Positions 16,788 to 25,664 of a stretch of DNA of 64,000 nt are shown here, piece by piece. This DNA comes from Variovorax sp. PBL-H6. Lineage in GTDB: Bacteria > Pseudomonadota > Gammaproteobacteria > Burkholderiales > Burkholderiaceae_C. The notes under the pieces were generated by a model. It worked only from the letters and a program-made list of their open reading frames with translations, searched no databases and was not told the origin of the DNA. Position 1 is the first letter of the stretch, and every line of letters begins with the position of its first letter. Where the stretch lies: positions 1,860,001-1,924,000 of the forward strand of contig NZ_LR594659.1 of the NCBI RefSeq assembly GCF_901827155.1, read 5' to 3'. Both the position numbers and the translations under genes were made by a program.

Positions 16788-18082
16788 GATGCGGGGTCCC
16801 GTTGGAGTGGCATGGCAACGCGGGCCTCCAGCCCGCCCCCGTCGCGGTTGTGCAAGCTCAGCTCCGCGCCCATCGCGATGGCAAGCTGGTGTGCGATGGC
16901 CAGGCCAAGTCCTGTTCCCCCGGTGCTCCGGTTGCGAGAGCCTTCGACCCGGTAGAAGGGCTTGAGCACGGCCTCGAGCTGATCGTGGGGAATGCCCGGC
17001 CCGTTGTCGGTGATGGCGATGACGAGCCGGTCCGCACCGACGCGCACCTCCATGCGCACGTCGCTCGCGAACTTCAGCGCGTTGTCGACCAGGTTCGCCA
17101 AGATGCGGCGCAACGCATTCGGACGCGTCACGACGGGGCCGCCGATCCGACCTTCAAGATGCACTGGCTGGCCCGAGTCCTGGTAGTCGGCGACCATGCT
17201 CTCGAGCAGCGCGTCGGCGTCGACGCGGCACGGCGGCTCCGTGGCGCCGTGCAAGGTCTTCGCATAGGTGACACCTTCCGTGACCAGCGCGTTCATGGCG
17301 TCGAGGTCCTGGCGGAACTTCAGCTGATCCTTCTCGTTGTCCATCATCTCGGTGCGCAGCCGCATCCGGGTAATGGGCGTCTGCAGATCGTGGGAGATGG
17401 CAGCCAGGATTTCCACGCGCTCGGCCATGTAGCCGGCGATGCGGCGCTGCATGGCGTTGAACGCGCGCGCCGCATGCGCCACTTCGGATGGGCCTTCCTC
17501 CGCGAGCATCCGGCCCTTCAGGTCGGGCCCGAGCTCGTCCGCGGCCTGCGCCAGGCGGGCCAGCGGCCGCGTGACCAGGCGCACCGCGAACCACGCGCAA
17601 GTGCCGAGCACCGCGAGCTGCAGCAGCAGCACCCACACGACCCAGTTCGACACCGGCATGCCGACCCGGCGCGCATCGACGACCACCGGGCTGCCATCCG
17701 TCAGCCTGACCTCGATGCGGACGTCGTCCCCGGTGGACTGCGCCACCTTCACCACTTCGAAGGGCCGCAGCGCCGTGACGATGGCCGCGGCGAATTCCTG
17801 CGACTGCTGCGAAGCAGGCTGCGGGCCGGTGACGCCGCCGCCCAGCATGAAGCGGTAGTTGCGCCGCTCCAGCCGTCCCAGCCAGGCCTCGCGCTCGGCT
17901 GCGGGCAGGTGGTCCAGCATGGCGATCGAGCTCGCAATGTCGCGCTCGATGCCGGTCATCATCAGCTCGCGAAGCGCCATGCCGCGCTCGTAGCGGATGG
18001 CCGCGAAGGTCAGCAGCTGCGCGATCGCGAGACCCACCACGATGATGAGCGTCACCCGCGCGAACAGGGAGCGAGGCGTCAT
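16784..18082 (-). CDS. Sensor histidine kinase (EnvZ-like)
   Basis: This 432-residue inner-membrane kinase has two membrane helices (about 8-30 and 165-185, LVIWVLLLQLAVL-like) flanking a roughly 130-residue periplasmic sensor. A HAMP linker follows (RLVTRPLARLAQAADELG). The HisKA segment is ILAAISHDLQTPITRMRLRT, with the phosphoacceptor His. The ATPase boxes are N (ILANLVDNALKFA), G1 (ITDNGPGIP) and G2 (STGGTGLGLAIAHQL). It overlaps its neighbours by four bases on both sides, so it is co-translated with the two thioredoxin-like redox genes. No response regulator is adjacent; the nearest is the OmpR-type gene at 20922-21662, about 2.8 kb upstream. Confidence 0.92.
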   Translation of the reverse strand: MTPRSLFARVTLIIVVGLAIAQLLTFAAIRYERGMALRELMMTGIERDIASSIAMLDHLPAAEREAWLGRLERRNYRFMLGGGVTGPQPASQQSQEFAAAIVTALRPFEVVKVAQSTGDDVRIEVRLTDGSPVVVDARRVGMPVSNWVVWVLLLQLAVLGTCAWFAVRLVTRPLARLAQAADELGPDLKGRMLAEEGPSEVAHAARAFNAMQRRIAGYMAERVEILAAISHDLQTPITRMRLRTEMMDNEKDQLKFRQDLDAMNALVTEGVTYAKTLHGATEPPCRVDADALLESMVADYQDSGQPVHLEGRIGGPVVTRPNALRRILANLVDNALKFASDVRMEVRVGADRLVIAITDNGPGIPHDQLEAVLKPFYRVEGSRNRSTGGTGLGLAIAHQLAIAMGAELSLHNRDGGGLEARVAMPLQRDPAS

Positions 18083-18627
18083 GGTCCCTCTGCCAGAAGG
18101 GCCTGGATCTTCTTTTCGGTAGCTGCGTAGCTGCCCTCGCCGAAATGCGAGTAGACGATGCGGCCCTGCTTGTCGATCAGGTAGACGGCAGGCCAGTACT
18201 GGTTGCCGAAGGCCTTCCAGGTTGCATAGTTGTTGTCCTGCGCGACTGCATGGGTGATCTCCAGCCGCTCGATGGCCTTCTGCACGTTCTTCGTGGACTT
18301 CTCGTACGCAAACTCGGGCGTATGCACGCCGACCACGACCAGGCCGCTGTCCTTGTACCTCGCATGCCAGTCCTTCACGTAGGGAAGATGGTTCAGGCAG
18401 TTGATGCAGGTGTAGGTCCAGAAGTCGACCAGGACCACCTTGCCGCGCAGCGCTTCCATCTTCAAGGGCTGGGAGTTGAGCCACTTCTCGATGTCCCGGA
18501 ACTCGGGTGCCGGCTGCCGGGCAGCAACGGTCATGCTGCCGCCCTGTGGGGGGCCGGCAAAGGTCAGGGCTGCCAACGAGGCCACGAGGGCCACGGCGAA
18601 GAGGGAGGCACTGAAGCGGATGTTCAT
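18079..18627 (-). CDS. Periplasmic TlpA/DipZ-like thioredoxin
   Basis: This 182-residue protein carries a cleavable signal peptide (MNIRFSASLFAVALVASLAA, then LTFAG). Its thioredoxin fold has the active site C74-I-N-C77 in VDFWTYTCINCLNHLPYV. The rest (GVHTPEFAYEKSTKNVQKAI, QYWPAVYLIDKQGRIVYSHF) closely resembles the thioredoxin part of the DipZ-like protein two genes downstream, so the two are probably paralogues within one operon. It likely acts in periplasmic thiol redox chemistry and could be a substrate or partner of that protein. Its stop overlaps the kinase start (ATGA). Confidence 0.87.
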   Translation of the reverse strand: MNIRFSASLFAVALVASLAALTFAGPPQGGSMTVAARQPAPEFRDIEKWLNSQPLKMEALRGKVVLVDFWTYTCINCLNHLPYVKDWHARYKDSGLVVVGVHTPEFAYEKSTKNVQKAIERLEITHAVAQDNNYATWKAFGNQYWPAVYLIDKQGRIVYSHFGEGSYAATEKKIQALLAEGP

Positions 18628-18775
18628 GATGACCCGGCGTTGTTGAAGGAACGCCCGGATCTTCAACCCTGTCGCCCTCGATCGGGGCGAAACCGGTACA
18701 CCTCTGTATCGCCGCGAGAACTCGACACACTACGTTTCACAACGCAGCGGACGAAGGTCGCTCGCGGTCCTGGCT

Positions 18776-18946
18776 CTACAACTCAGTCCACTGGGTCGTG
18801 TCGTCAGGCGTGGGAGCCCGGCCCGCTGACAACACGAGGGCGGCCACAGCGAGTGCGCCGGCCGCGACGAGCATCCCGAAACCGAAGGCATGGACGAGCC
18901 ATGACGTGCCGAGGGCAAAAAGTAATAGAGACAATGCTTTGGGCAT
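18776..18946 (-). CDS. Small membrane protein (56 residues)
   Basis: The frame from the ATG at 18946 reads MPKALSLLLFALGTSWLVHA, then FGFGMLVAAGALAVAALVLS and a polar tail ending TQWTEL. The first 40 residues are strongly hydrophobic and could form one or two membrane helices with a short acidic C-terminus. Codon use fits the GC-rich genome. The Shine-Dalgarno is weak and no homologue is recognised, so this remains a prediction. It lies between the thioredoxin operon and the LysR gene. Confidence 0.45.
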   Translation of the reverse strand: MPKALSLLLFALGTSWLVHAFGFGMLVAAGALAVAALVLSAGRAPTPDDTTQWTEL

Positions 18947-19129
18947 GCAAGTAGTTTGACCCGAGTGTTCCGATCCCCGGTGTGATCAAACTGGCGAAAT
19001 CGGCGGATACCAACGGCTCAGTCCAAACAGACTGGCTCAGGCCTGGTACCCGCTTCCTGGTTGGAATGCGGCCTCTCCAGCGTCCGACACACCGGATGGC
19101 GCCACCCGGAAGTCTTCGCGCCCACGGCT

Positions 19130-20041
19130 TCAACCTGTCTCGCGGCTCACCAGGAAGTCCACGAAGGTGCGCACGCGCAACGGCACGAAGCGCAGCTGCG
19201 GATAGAGGAGGTTGTAGGGGCGGCTTCGCCCGCCAAAACGCGCGAGCACCTCGACCAACCGTCCCTGGCGCAGGTCTTCCTCGACGACGAATCGATAGGC
19301 CTGGAAGATGCCCGCGCCGTGGCGGGCCAGCGTGACGCCACCAAGAACATCGTCGGAGCAGGCGTAGCCGCCGGACGTGGACATCTCCACGTCCTGCCCG
19401 TCCCGGCGAAACAGCCATGGGATGGTCCGGCCGCTGCTCGGCAGTTCGAACTGGATGCATTCGTGAGCGGCCAGGTCGTCGAGGGTTCGAGGTTCTCCGC
19501 GGCGGGTCAGGTACTCCGGTGCAGCGACCAGCACGAGCTCGGCGTCTTCGAGCCGGCGTGCGATCAGGCTCGAGTCGCCGGGCGCACGGACCCGCACCGC
19601 CAGGTCATAGCCCTCCGCAGCGAAGTCGATGTTGCGGTTGCTGACGTGAACCTCGACGCGGATGTCGGGATAGCGCGCCCTGAACGCCGGCAGCAGCGGC
19701 AGCAATCGGAAGTGCCCATACGTGGTCGGCGCGCTGATGCGCAACAGCCCGCTCGGCGTGACTTGCTGGCCGCTGGCCTCGCGCTCGGCCTCCACCAGCT
19801 GGTGAAGCGCCTGGCGGCATTGCTCGTAGTAGGCCTGGCCCGCATCGCTCAGGCGGATCTGCCGCGTGGTGCGTAGAAAAAGGCGAACGCCGAGTCGTTC
19901 CTCGAGCCGGGCGACTGTCCTGCTGACGGCGGCAGGCGTCAGGCCCGCGATGTTGGCGGCGGCGGTGAACCCGCCATGCTCCGCGGCCAGGCAGAACAGC
20001 TCCAGGCTTCCCAGCATCAAGTCATCGAACTGGCGTTTCAT
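19130..20041 (-). CDS. LysR-family transcriptional regulator
   Basis: This 303-residue protein has the LysR winged helix at residues 8-65 (LELFCLAAEHGGFTAAANIA, then LTPAAVSRTVARLEERLGVR) and a periplasmic-binding-like effector domain (LLRISAPTTYGHFRLLPLLP). The sequence resembles the DmlR/AaeR-like group. It is transcribed divergently from the SDR gene with 127 bases between, and a perfect palindrome touches its start. By the usual LysR logic it should repress itself and activate the SDR gene in response to an unknown effector. Confidence 0.93.
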   Translation of the reverse strand: MKRQFDDLMLGSLELFCLAAEHGGFTAAANIAGLTPAAVSRTVARLEERLGVRLFLRTTRQIRLSDAGQAYYEQCRQALHQLVEAEREASGQQVTPSGLLRISAPTTYGHFRLLPLLPAFRARYPDIRVEVHVSNRNIDFAAEGYDLAVRVRAPGDSSLIARRLEDAELVLVAAPEYLTRRGEPRTLDDLAAHECIQFELPSSGRTIPWLFRRDGQDVEMSTSGGYACSDDVLGGVTLARHGAGIFQAYRFVVEEDLRQGRLVEVLARFGGRSRPYNLLYPQLRFVPLRVRTFVDFLVSRETG

Positions 20042-20043
20042 GG

Positions 20044-20058
20044 CTTACATGATGTAAG
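20044..20058. promoter_or_regulatory. Palindromic operator in the LysR-SDR divergent promoter
   Basis: CTTACATGATGTAAG is a perfect 7+1+7 inverted repeat lying two bases upstream of the LysR start codon. A T-N11-A style LysR site and autorepression are the likely reading. The remaining intergenic bases (to 20168) are AT-rich for this genome and should hold both promoters. Confidence 0.6.
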
Positions 20059-20168
20059 TACTGAATTGGTATGGGCTGTCTTTATTAACGTCATGGCGAG
20101 AAATAGAGTACCTCTCAGGGGCTGGCGACACAAGCCCCGCTCACCTCCACCACCGAAAGGAAGTCAAC

Positions 20169-20906
20169 ATGAAGACCCAACCCAAGACCGTCGTCATCAC
20201 CGGCGCCTCGAGCGGCATCGGCCTGGCGCTGGCCGCCGCTTTCCTCGAGCGCGGCGACAACGTCGTCGGCAACGCCCGGACCGCCGAACGCCTGCGAGAG
20301 GCCGCCGCATCGCTCGGTTCGCCCGACAAGTTCCTGGGCGTCCCCGGCGACATCGCCGATGCGGCTGTCGGCGCCATGCTGGTCCGGCAGGCCGTCGAGC
20401 GCTTCGGGCAGGTGGATGTGCTCGTCAACAACGCCGGCATCTTCAACGCCAAGCCCTTCGTCGACTACACGCAGGAGGACCTCGAAGCCCTGGTCAACAC
20501 CAACCTGAAGGGCTTCGTCTACGCATCGCAGGCCGCAGCCCGTCACATGGTCGAGCGCAAGGCCGGCCACATCATCAGCATCACCGCGAGCATCGCGCTC
20601 GCGCCCAACCAGGGCGTGCCGGCATTGCTGCCCGTGCTGATCAAGGGCGGCATCAACCAGGCCACCAAGGCGCTCGCCCTGGAACTCGCGCCGCACAACG
20701 TCCAGGTGACCGCCGTCGCGCCGGGGATCATCGACACGCCGCTCTACACGAAGGACATGCATGGTTTCCTCAATACGCTGCAGCCGGCGGGCCGCATCGG
20801 CACCATGCAGGAGATCGTCGACGCGGTGCTGTACCTCAGCGGTGCCGCCTTCACGACCGGAATCGTGCTGCCGGTGGATGGCGGGATGAGCGCCGGCAAG
20901 TGGTGA
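20169..20906 (+). CDS. Short-chain dehydrogenase/reductase-like protein lacking the catalytic Tyr
   Basis: This 245-residue protein has the classical SDR fold: cofactor loop TGASSGIG (11-18), NNAG at 87-90, and the C-terminal GIVLPVDGGMSAGKW. At the usual YxxxK site it reads P155-V-L-I-K159, so the Lys is kept but the catalytic Tyr is replaced by Pro; the Ser position falls in SITASIAL. Either it is a non-canonical SDR group or it binds cofactor without oxidoreductase activity. The ATG follows AAAGGAAG. The divergent LysR gene is the probable regulator. Confidence 0.88.
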   Translation: MKTQPKTVVITGASSGIGLALAAAFLERGDNVVGNARTAERLREAAASLGSPDKFLGVPGDIADAAVGAMLVRQAVERFGQVDVLVNNAGIFNAKPFVDYTQEDLEALVNTNLKGFVYASQAAARHMVERKAGHIISITASIALAPNQGVPALLPVLIKGGINQATKALALELAPHNVQVTAVAPGIIDTPLYTKDMHGFLNTLQPAGRIGTMQEIVDAVLYLSGAAFTTGIVLPVDGGMSAGKW

Positions 20907-20921
20907 GTGCGCGCCGCCCGC

Positions 20922-21662
20922 TCAGTCCTGCGCTTCGACTGCCGATGCGAAGACGTAGCCCTCGCTGCGCACGGTCTTGATGTAGCGGGGCTCGCGCGCA
21001 TCGTCGCGCAGGCGCTGGCGCAGCCTGCTGACGAGCAGGTCGATCGAACGCTCGAAGAGCTCCGCTTCCCGGCCCTGCGTCAGGCTCAGCAACTGGTCGC
21101 GGCTCAGCACTTTCTGGGAATGGTCGAGGAAGACCCGCAGAAGCCGGTACTCGGCGCCGCTCAGGGCCACCATCACGCCGCTGTCGTCGATCAGGTGGCG
21201 CGCGGTGGTGTCGACCTGCCATTGGCCGAAGGCCAGCCGGGCGGCCCCATCGGCCGACCGCATGTTCGGCGGCAGCATTCGCGTGCGGCGCAGCACGGCA
21301 CGTATGCGCGCAAGCAGTTCTCGTGCGGCGAACGGCTTGGCCAGGTAGTCGTCGGCTCCCATTTCGAGGCCGAGGATCCGGTCGGCTTCTTCGTTGCGCG
21401 CCGTCAGCATCAGGATGGGCGTGGCCTTGTACTTGCCCGAGCGCAGGTCGCGGCACAGCGACAGGCCGTCTTCGCCCGGCAACATCAGGTCCAGGATGAT
21501 CAGGTCGAAAGGGCCTGATTCTTCCAGCGCCGCCCGCATGTGGCGGCCGGTCGGCACCGCGGCGACGCGCAGGCCGTTCTTGACCAGGTAGGTGGTCAGC
21601 AGTTCGCGGATCTCCCGGTCGTCGTCGACGATGAGGATGTGGTCGGTGCTGTTCGGAATCAT
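20922..21662 (-). CDS. OmpR-family response regulator
   Basis: This 246-residue protein has a receiver domain with the acidic pocket in LIVDDDREIRELL and phosphoacceptor Asp58 in DLIILDLMLPGEDG. It ends in an OmpR/PhoB winged helix (ALSGAEYRLLRVFLDHSQKV, then RSIDLLVSRLRQRLRDDARE). The ATG at 21662 has GGAAGAG upstream. No kinase is adjacent; the histidine kinase at 16784-18082 on the same strand is the nearest candidate, separated by the LysR-SDR pair and a small gene. It converges with the SDR gene with 15 bases between stops. Confidence 0.92.
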   Translation of the reverse strand: MIPNSTDHILIVDDDREIRELLTTYLVKNGLRVAAVPTGRHMRAALEESGPFDLIILDLMLPGEDGLSLCRDLRSGKYKATPILMLTARNEEADRILGLEMGADDYLAKPFAARELLARIRAVLRRTRMLPPNMRSADGAARLAFGQWQVDTTARHLIDDSGVMVALSGAEYRLLRVFLDHSQKVLSRDQLLSLTQGREAELFERSIDLLVSRLRQRLRDDAREPRYIKTVRSEGYVFASAVEAQD

Positions 21663-21794
21663 GGCGGCGCGGCTCTTCCGGGGGGGCGAGGTGCTGGCGC
21701 AAATGTAGCGTCCCGTGCAGGTCTCCGGTTGCACGCTTGCCCGATGCGCTGTGCTGGCGCTCCCGTTTCGCCGGCCGCCGAGGGCCGCCGCCCC

Positions 21795-22187
21795 TCAGGC
21801 AAGAGGTGCAGGCCGGTCGCCGGCTTGCCGGGCGAGTGCGCTTGCCGTGGCTTGCAATTCCGGCACCAGGGTAATCAGCCGCCGGGTGAGCCAGTAGAGG
21901 TGGGACGCATCGATCGGGTCCGGCAGCCTCAGCGTCTTGATCAGCCTTTGCGCCCGCTCTCCCATGCCAAGCGCGGTCAGCGGTTCGAGGATCTCCGCCA
22001 GATCGCGCCGCGCCTGCTCTTCCACCAGGTCATGCTCGTCCAGGCTGAGCCAGATGGCCTGGACCGCGCGTTCGCAGAGCTCCGCATCCGAGGGTGGCGC
22101 CATCGCTTCGGCATAGCTCAACAAGCCCGGAGGCATCGGGTGCATGCCGCGTGCGTGATGAGACGCAAGGCTTTTTCGTGAAGGCAT
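21795..22187 (-). CDS. Hypothetical cytoplasmic protein
   Basis: The ATG at 22187 follows AAGGAG at a good distance, giving 130 residues. The protein is mostly helical (LCERAVQAIWLSLDEHDLVE, then RRDLAEILEPLTALGMGERA and LIKTLRLPDPIDASHLYWLT) with an Ala-rich C-terminus and no signal or membrane segment. No family is recognised. It lies upstream of the response regulator on the same strand, 132 bases away, without overlap. Confidence 0.55.
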   Translation of the reverse strand: MPSRKSLASHHARGMHPMPPGLLSYAEAMAPPSDAELCERAVQAIWLSLDEHDLVEEQARRDLAEILEPLTALGMGERAQRLIKTLRLPDPIDASHLYWLTRRLITLVPELQATASALARQAGDRPAPLA

Positions 22188-22429
22188 CGGCTGCTCCTTC
22201 CTGCAGGAGACGATACGCCGTGCCGGGGTGGACGGCAATGCTGCCTACCCGGTAGCGGCCGCAGGATGCTGGCATTCCAAGGTTGAGCCTGACCACCTTC
22301 ACGTCCAGAGAAGGGTTTGCTCTTCTTCAACTGACCCCTCCAGATCCATCGTGCGGGGGATTCCTCCGCGCCTGTGGCGCCCTACAGTCGAATTGCACGT
22401 GCTGGTGCGTGCACCCGAAGGGAGTGACG

Positions 22430-22780
22430 ATGAAAACATCGCAACTGATGCTCGGCGCCGCCGCGGCGGCGCTGGCCCTGATGGCGGCTTTGCCATCGCC
22501 CGCGCCCGCGCACGCGCAAGCCCCTGACCGGCGGCACCTGGCCTCGGTCAGCGTCGAGGCGCTGCAGCGCACCTATCTGGAATGCGACCGCGTCGCGACC
22601 CACACCCTGCTCGACCTCGGCAGCGCCGCGCATTGCTCGATGGTCGGCGAGGAGCTCAAGCATCGCGTCTTCGACGGCGACTTCGATCGGCTGATCGCAT
22701 GGTGGCGTGCGAACAAGGGGGACAGCGTGGAGGCGGTCGCGGAGTCGCCATCGCTGAACCAGATGGCGGACGGTCGCTAG
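22430..22780 (+). CDS. Small exported protein
   Basis: A 116-residue product starts at an ATG with AAGGGAG nearby. Residues 1-29 form a clear signal peptide (MKTSQLMLGAAAAALALMAA ... AHAQ). The mature part is helical with two cysteines (YLECDRVATHTLLDLGSAAH, then C in HCSMVGEEL) and the motif GDFDRLIAWWRANKG, a pattern shared by small uncharacterised periplasmic proteins of Comamonadaceae. Function unknown. It converges with the fliR end of the flagellar operon. Confidence 0.65.
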   Translation: MKTSQLMLGAAAAALALMAALPSPAPAHAQAPDRRHLASVSVEALQRTYLECDRVATHTLLDLGSAAHCSMVGEELKHRVFDGDFDRLIAWWRANKGDSVEAVAESPSLNQMADGR

Positions 22781-22884
22781 CACATCGGCCCTGCGCCGCG
22801 CAGCGCCGCAAGCCCTGGGGCTCTCAATGGATCAGGAGAGCAGTCGTCCGCGACCTCACCGTGGCAGGGCTCGCGCGCCCGGCA

Positions 22885-23682
22885 TCAAGGCCGCAGCGCT
22901 TGCATCAGCTCCATCACCGAACCGAGTCCCGCCGCAAAGCGCGGCGCCAGGAACGCACCCATCTGCGGCATCAGCAGCTGCAGCATCCCGATCCCCGCCA
23001 GCAGCGTCAGCGGAAAGCCCACGGCGAAGATGCTGAACTGCGGCGAGGCGCGGTTCAGGATGCCCATCGCCAGGTTCAGTGTCAGCAGCGCGGTGATCAG
23101 CGGCAGCGCCAGCATGAAGCCCGTCGCGAAGATCTGCGCGCCGCCATGCACCAGCAGCAGCCAGCCTTGCGCGGCGAGCGGTGCGTCTGCGATCGGCAGG
23201 ACCTGGAAGCTGTCGGCCAGTGCCGCCACCAGCAGCAGGTGCCCGTCGAGCGCAAGGAAGATCAGCATCGCCAGCATGTGCAGCAGGCGCGCCACCACCA
23301 TCGTGGCGCCGCCGCTCATCGGGTCGAAGAACGACGCGAAGGACAGACCCATCTGCAGGCCCACGTACTCGCCGGCCGCAAGCACGGCGGCGAACAGCAG
23401 GCGCATCGTGAAGCCGATGGCCGCGCCGATCAGCACCTGCTGCATCACGATCCACACCCCGCCGATGGAGACCACCGGCACCTGGGGCATCGCCGGCAGC
23501 GCGGGCGCCAGCGCAATCGCCAGCAGCGCCGCGATGGCGACCTTGAGCTGCCGCGGCACATTGGGCTCGCCGAAGATCGGCGCCGTGCCGACCAGCGCCA
23601 GCATGCGCACGAAGGGCCAGAGGAAGGCCACCATCCAGCCGTTCAGCTCCGCCGAGGTGACGGAAAGGATGCTGCCGCCCAT
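22885..23682 (-). CDS. fliR: Flagellar export gate protein FliR
   Basis: This 265-residue inner-membrane protein of the flagellar type III export gate has about five to six hydrophobic helices (MVAFLWPFVRMLALVGTAPI, then VAIAALLAIALAPALPAMPQ, and FDPMSGGATMVVARLLHM). It forms the gate core with FliP and FliQ. It is the last gene of the minus-strand fli set, 12 bases after fliQ. Length is normal. Confidence 0.95.
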   Translation of the reverse strand: MGGSILSVTSAELNGWMVAFLWPFVRMLALVGTAPIFGEPNVPRQLKVAIAALLAIALAPALPAMPQVPVVSIGGVWIVMQQVLIGAAIGFTMRLLFAAVLAAGEYVGLQMGLSFASFFDPMSGGATMVVARLLHMLAMLIFLALDGHLLLVAALADSFQVLPIADAPLAAQGWLLLVHGGAQIFATGFMLALPLITALLTLNLAMGILNRASPQFSIFAVGFPLTLLAGIGMLQLLMPQMGAFLAPRFAAGLGSVMELMQALRP

Positions 23683-23694
23683 GCCTCGACAGCG

Positions 23695-23964
23695 CTAGGC
23701 GACCAGTTGGGGGATGCTCGAGAACAGCGTGCGGATGTAGTCCAGCATCTGGCCCAGCATCCACGGCCCGGCGATCACCAGCACCGCGAACACGGCCAGC
23801 AGCTTCGGAATGAAGGACAGCGTGGCCTCGTTGATCTGCGTGGCGGCCTGGAAGATGCTGATGACCAGGCCCACGACCAGCGCCACCAGCAGCAGCGGCG
23901 CGCCGAGCAGCAGCGAGACGTGGATGGCCTGGCTGCCGATGGACATGACCGATTCGGGTGTCAT
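23695..23964 (-). CDS. fliQ: Flagellar export gate protein FliQ
   Basis: This 89-residue protein has two membrane helices (LLLGAPLLLVALVVGLVISI and LLAVFAVLVIAGPWMLGQML) around the conserved loop FQAATQINEATLSFIPK. This is standard FliQ architecture; four copies join FliP and FliR in the export pore. The ATG has AGGA eight bases upstream. It lies between fliP and fliR with short gaps. Confidence 0.96.
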   Translation of the reverse strand: MTPESVMSIGSQAIHVSLLLGAPLLLVALVVGLVISIFQAATQINEATLSFIPKLLAVFAVLVIAGPWMLGQMLDYIRTLFSSIPQLVA

Positions 23965-23974
23965 TCCGGTATTC

Positions 23975-24739
23975 CTAGACGAAGAAGCTTTGGGCCAGCG
24001 CGCCGATGAGCAGCTGCCAGCCGTCAGCCATGACGAAGAGCATGAGCTTGAAGGGCAGGGCGATGGAGGCGGGCGGCACCATCATCATCCCCATCGACAT
24101 CAGCACGCTGGCCACCACCAGGTCGATGATCAGGAAGGGGATGAAGATGGTGAAGCCGATCTGGAAGGCGGTCTTCAGCTCGCTGATGACGAAGGAGGGC
24201 AGCAGGATGCGCAGCGGCACGTCCTCCGGCCCTTCCATCGCCGGCACCTTGGCCAGCTTGGCGAAGAGCGCGAGATCGTTCTCGCGCGTCTGCTTGAGCA
24301 TGAAGGTCTTGAAGGGAGCGATGCCGCGCTCGAGCGCGCGCTCGGTGCTGATCTTGTTCTCGGACAGCGGCTTGTAGGCCTCGTCGTAGACCTTGTCGAA
24401 CACCGGCGCCATCACGAAGAAGGTCAGGAAGAGCGACAGGCCCACGAGGATCTGGTTGGGTGGCGAAGACTGCGTGCCCAGTGCCGTGCGCAGCAGGCCC
24501 AGCACGATCAGGATGCGCGTGAAGCTGGTCATCGACAGCAGCAGCGCCGGCAGGAAGCTCAGCGAGGTCAGCAGCACCAGCGTCTGCACGCTGAGCGACC
24601 AGGTCTGGCTGCCGCCCGGGCCGGGCGTGCTGGTGAGCCCGGGAAGGCCTTGTGCGAATGCCAGCGCGGGCAGGGCCAGCACGAGCAGCAGGCCCGCATG
24701 CCGCAGGCGGAGCAGGTGGCGAAGAGGAAGGCGTGGCAT
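23975..24739 (-). CDS. fliP: Flagellar export gate protein FliP
   Basis: This 254-residue protein has a cleavable N-terminal signal ([15 protein letters not shown]), as usual for FliP, then conserved segments [40 protein letters not shown] and [20 protein letters not shown]. It forms the pentameric heart of the export gate. Its ATG shares one base with the fliO stop (TGATG), indicating coupled translation. Further upstream in-frame codons lie inside fliO and are not the start. Confidence 0.96.
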   Translation of the reverse strand: MPRLPLRHLLRLRHAGLLLVLALPALAFAQGLPGLTSTPGPGGSQTWSLSVQTLVLLTSLSFLPALLLSMTSFTRILIVLGLLRTALGTQSSPPNQILVGLSLFLTFFVMAPVFDKVYDEAYKPLSENKISTERALERGIAPFKTFMLKQTRENDLALFAKLAKVPAMEGPEDVPLRILLPSFVISELKTAFQIGFTIFIPFLIIDLVVASVLMSMGMMMVPPASIALPFKLMLFVMADGWQLLIGALAQSFFV

Positions 24740-25224
24740 CAGGCGCCCGGCTTCGGCTGGATGCCCAGCGATTCGCGCAGCCTTTGCGCGAACAGGTCCA
24801 TCGCCTTCGGACTGCCGCCCAGGGCCGCAGGCGGCGCAGAGGACGCGGGCAGGGCCTGCGCCGGCAGCGAATGCAGCGCGTTGACCTGGCTCGCGGTAAC
24901 GCCCAGCACGAGCCAGGTCTCGCCGACCTCGACCACCACCACGCGTTCGCGCTGGCCGACCATCGCGCTGCCCACCACCTTGACGAGTGCGCTGCCGCCG
25001 AAGCGCGGCAGGCCGAAGCGGCGCGCCAGCCAGGCGCACAGGAAGATCAGGCCCAGCACCAGCACCATGCCGAGGCCGGCCTGCAGCAGGCCGGAGGCGC
25101 CAACGGCCGGCGCCGTCTCGGCCACGGGCGCGGGCACCGTGGGCAGGGCCGCATGTGCGCAGAACGTGGACGCGCAGCCTGCCAGCACGGCCGCGCCGCG
25201 CGCGAAAGAACCGGGAAGCTTCAT
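24739..25224 (-). CDS. fliO: Flagellar biosynthesis protein FliO
   Basis: This 161-residue protein has an N-terminal signal-like segment and one membrane helix ([20 protein letters not shown]), followed by the cytoplasmic FliO domain ([39 protein letters not shown]). FliO helps assemble FliP rings. It overlaps fliN by four bases (ATGA) and fliP by one. Its position between fliN and fliP confirms the assignment of this poorly conserved family. Confidence 0.93.
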   Translation of the reverse strand: MKLPGSFARGAAVLAGCASTFCAHAALPTVPAPVAETAPAVGASGLLQAGLGMVLVLGLIFLCAWLARRFGLPRFGGSALVKVVGSAMVGQRERVVVVEVGETWLVLGVTASQVNALHSLPAQALPASSAPPAALGGSPKAMDLFAQRLRESLGIQPKPGA

Positions 25225-25664
25225 GAACGGCTGAGCTTCTGCATGCGCTCGGAGGGCGTGACGATGTCGGTCAGGCGGATGCCGTACTTGTCGTTCACCA
25301 CCACCACTTCGCCCTGCGCGATCAGGTAGCCGTTGATCAGCACGTCCAGCGGCTGGCCGGCCAGGCCGTCGAGCTCCACCACCGAGCCTTGCGACAGCTG
25401 CAGCAGGTTCTTGATGGTGATGCGCGTGCGGCCGATCTCGGCCATCAGCTGCACCGGCACGTCCAGGATGCGCTCGATGTCCACCGTGCCGGCGGCGCTG
25501 GCCGCCGTGTTCTGCAGCGGCTGGAAGACCTGGGCCCCGGCCGGGGCCGCGGCCGGGGCGGGGGCGCTTGCGGGCTGCGGCGTCGGCGCGGAGGCTGCGG
25601 TCTGCTCGGCCAGGGCGCTGGCCCAGTCGTCCATGTCGCTGCCGGAAGAAGTGTTGTCAGTCAT
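25221..25664 (-). CDS. fliN: Flagellar motor switch protein FliN
   Basis: This 147-residue C-ring protein has an Ala/Pro-rich N-terminus (about 1-65) and the SpoA domain at the C-terminus: [20 protein letters not shown], then [20 protein letters not shown] and [20 protein letters not shown]. FliN forms the lower C-ring with FliM and binds FliH. It overlaps the fliM stop by eight bases and fliO by four. Confidence 0.96.
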   Translation of the reverse strand: MTDNTSSGSDMDDWASALAEQTAASAPTPQPASAPAPAAAPAGAQVFQPLQNTAASAAGTVDIERILDVPVQLMAEIGRTRITIKNLLQLSQGSVVELDGLAGQPLDVLINGYLIAQGEVVVVNDKYGIRLTDIVTPSERMQKLSRS

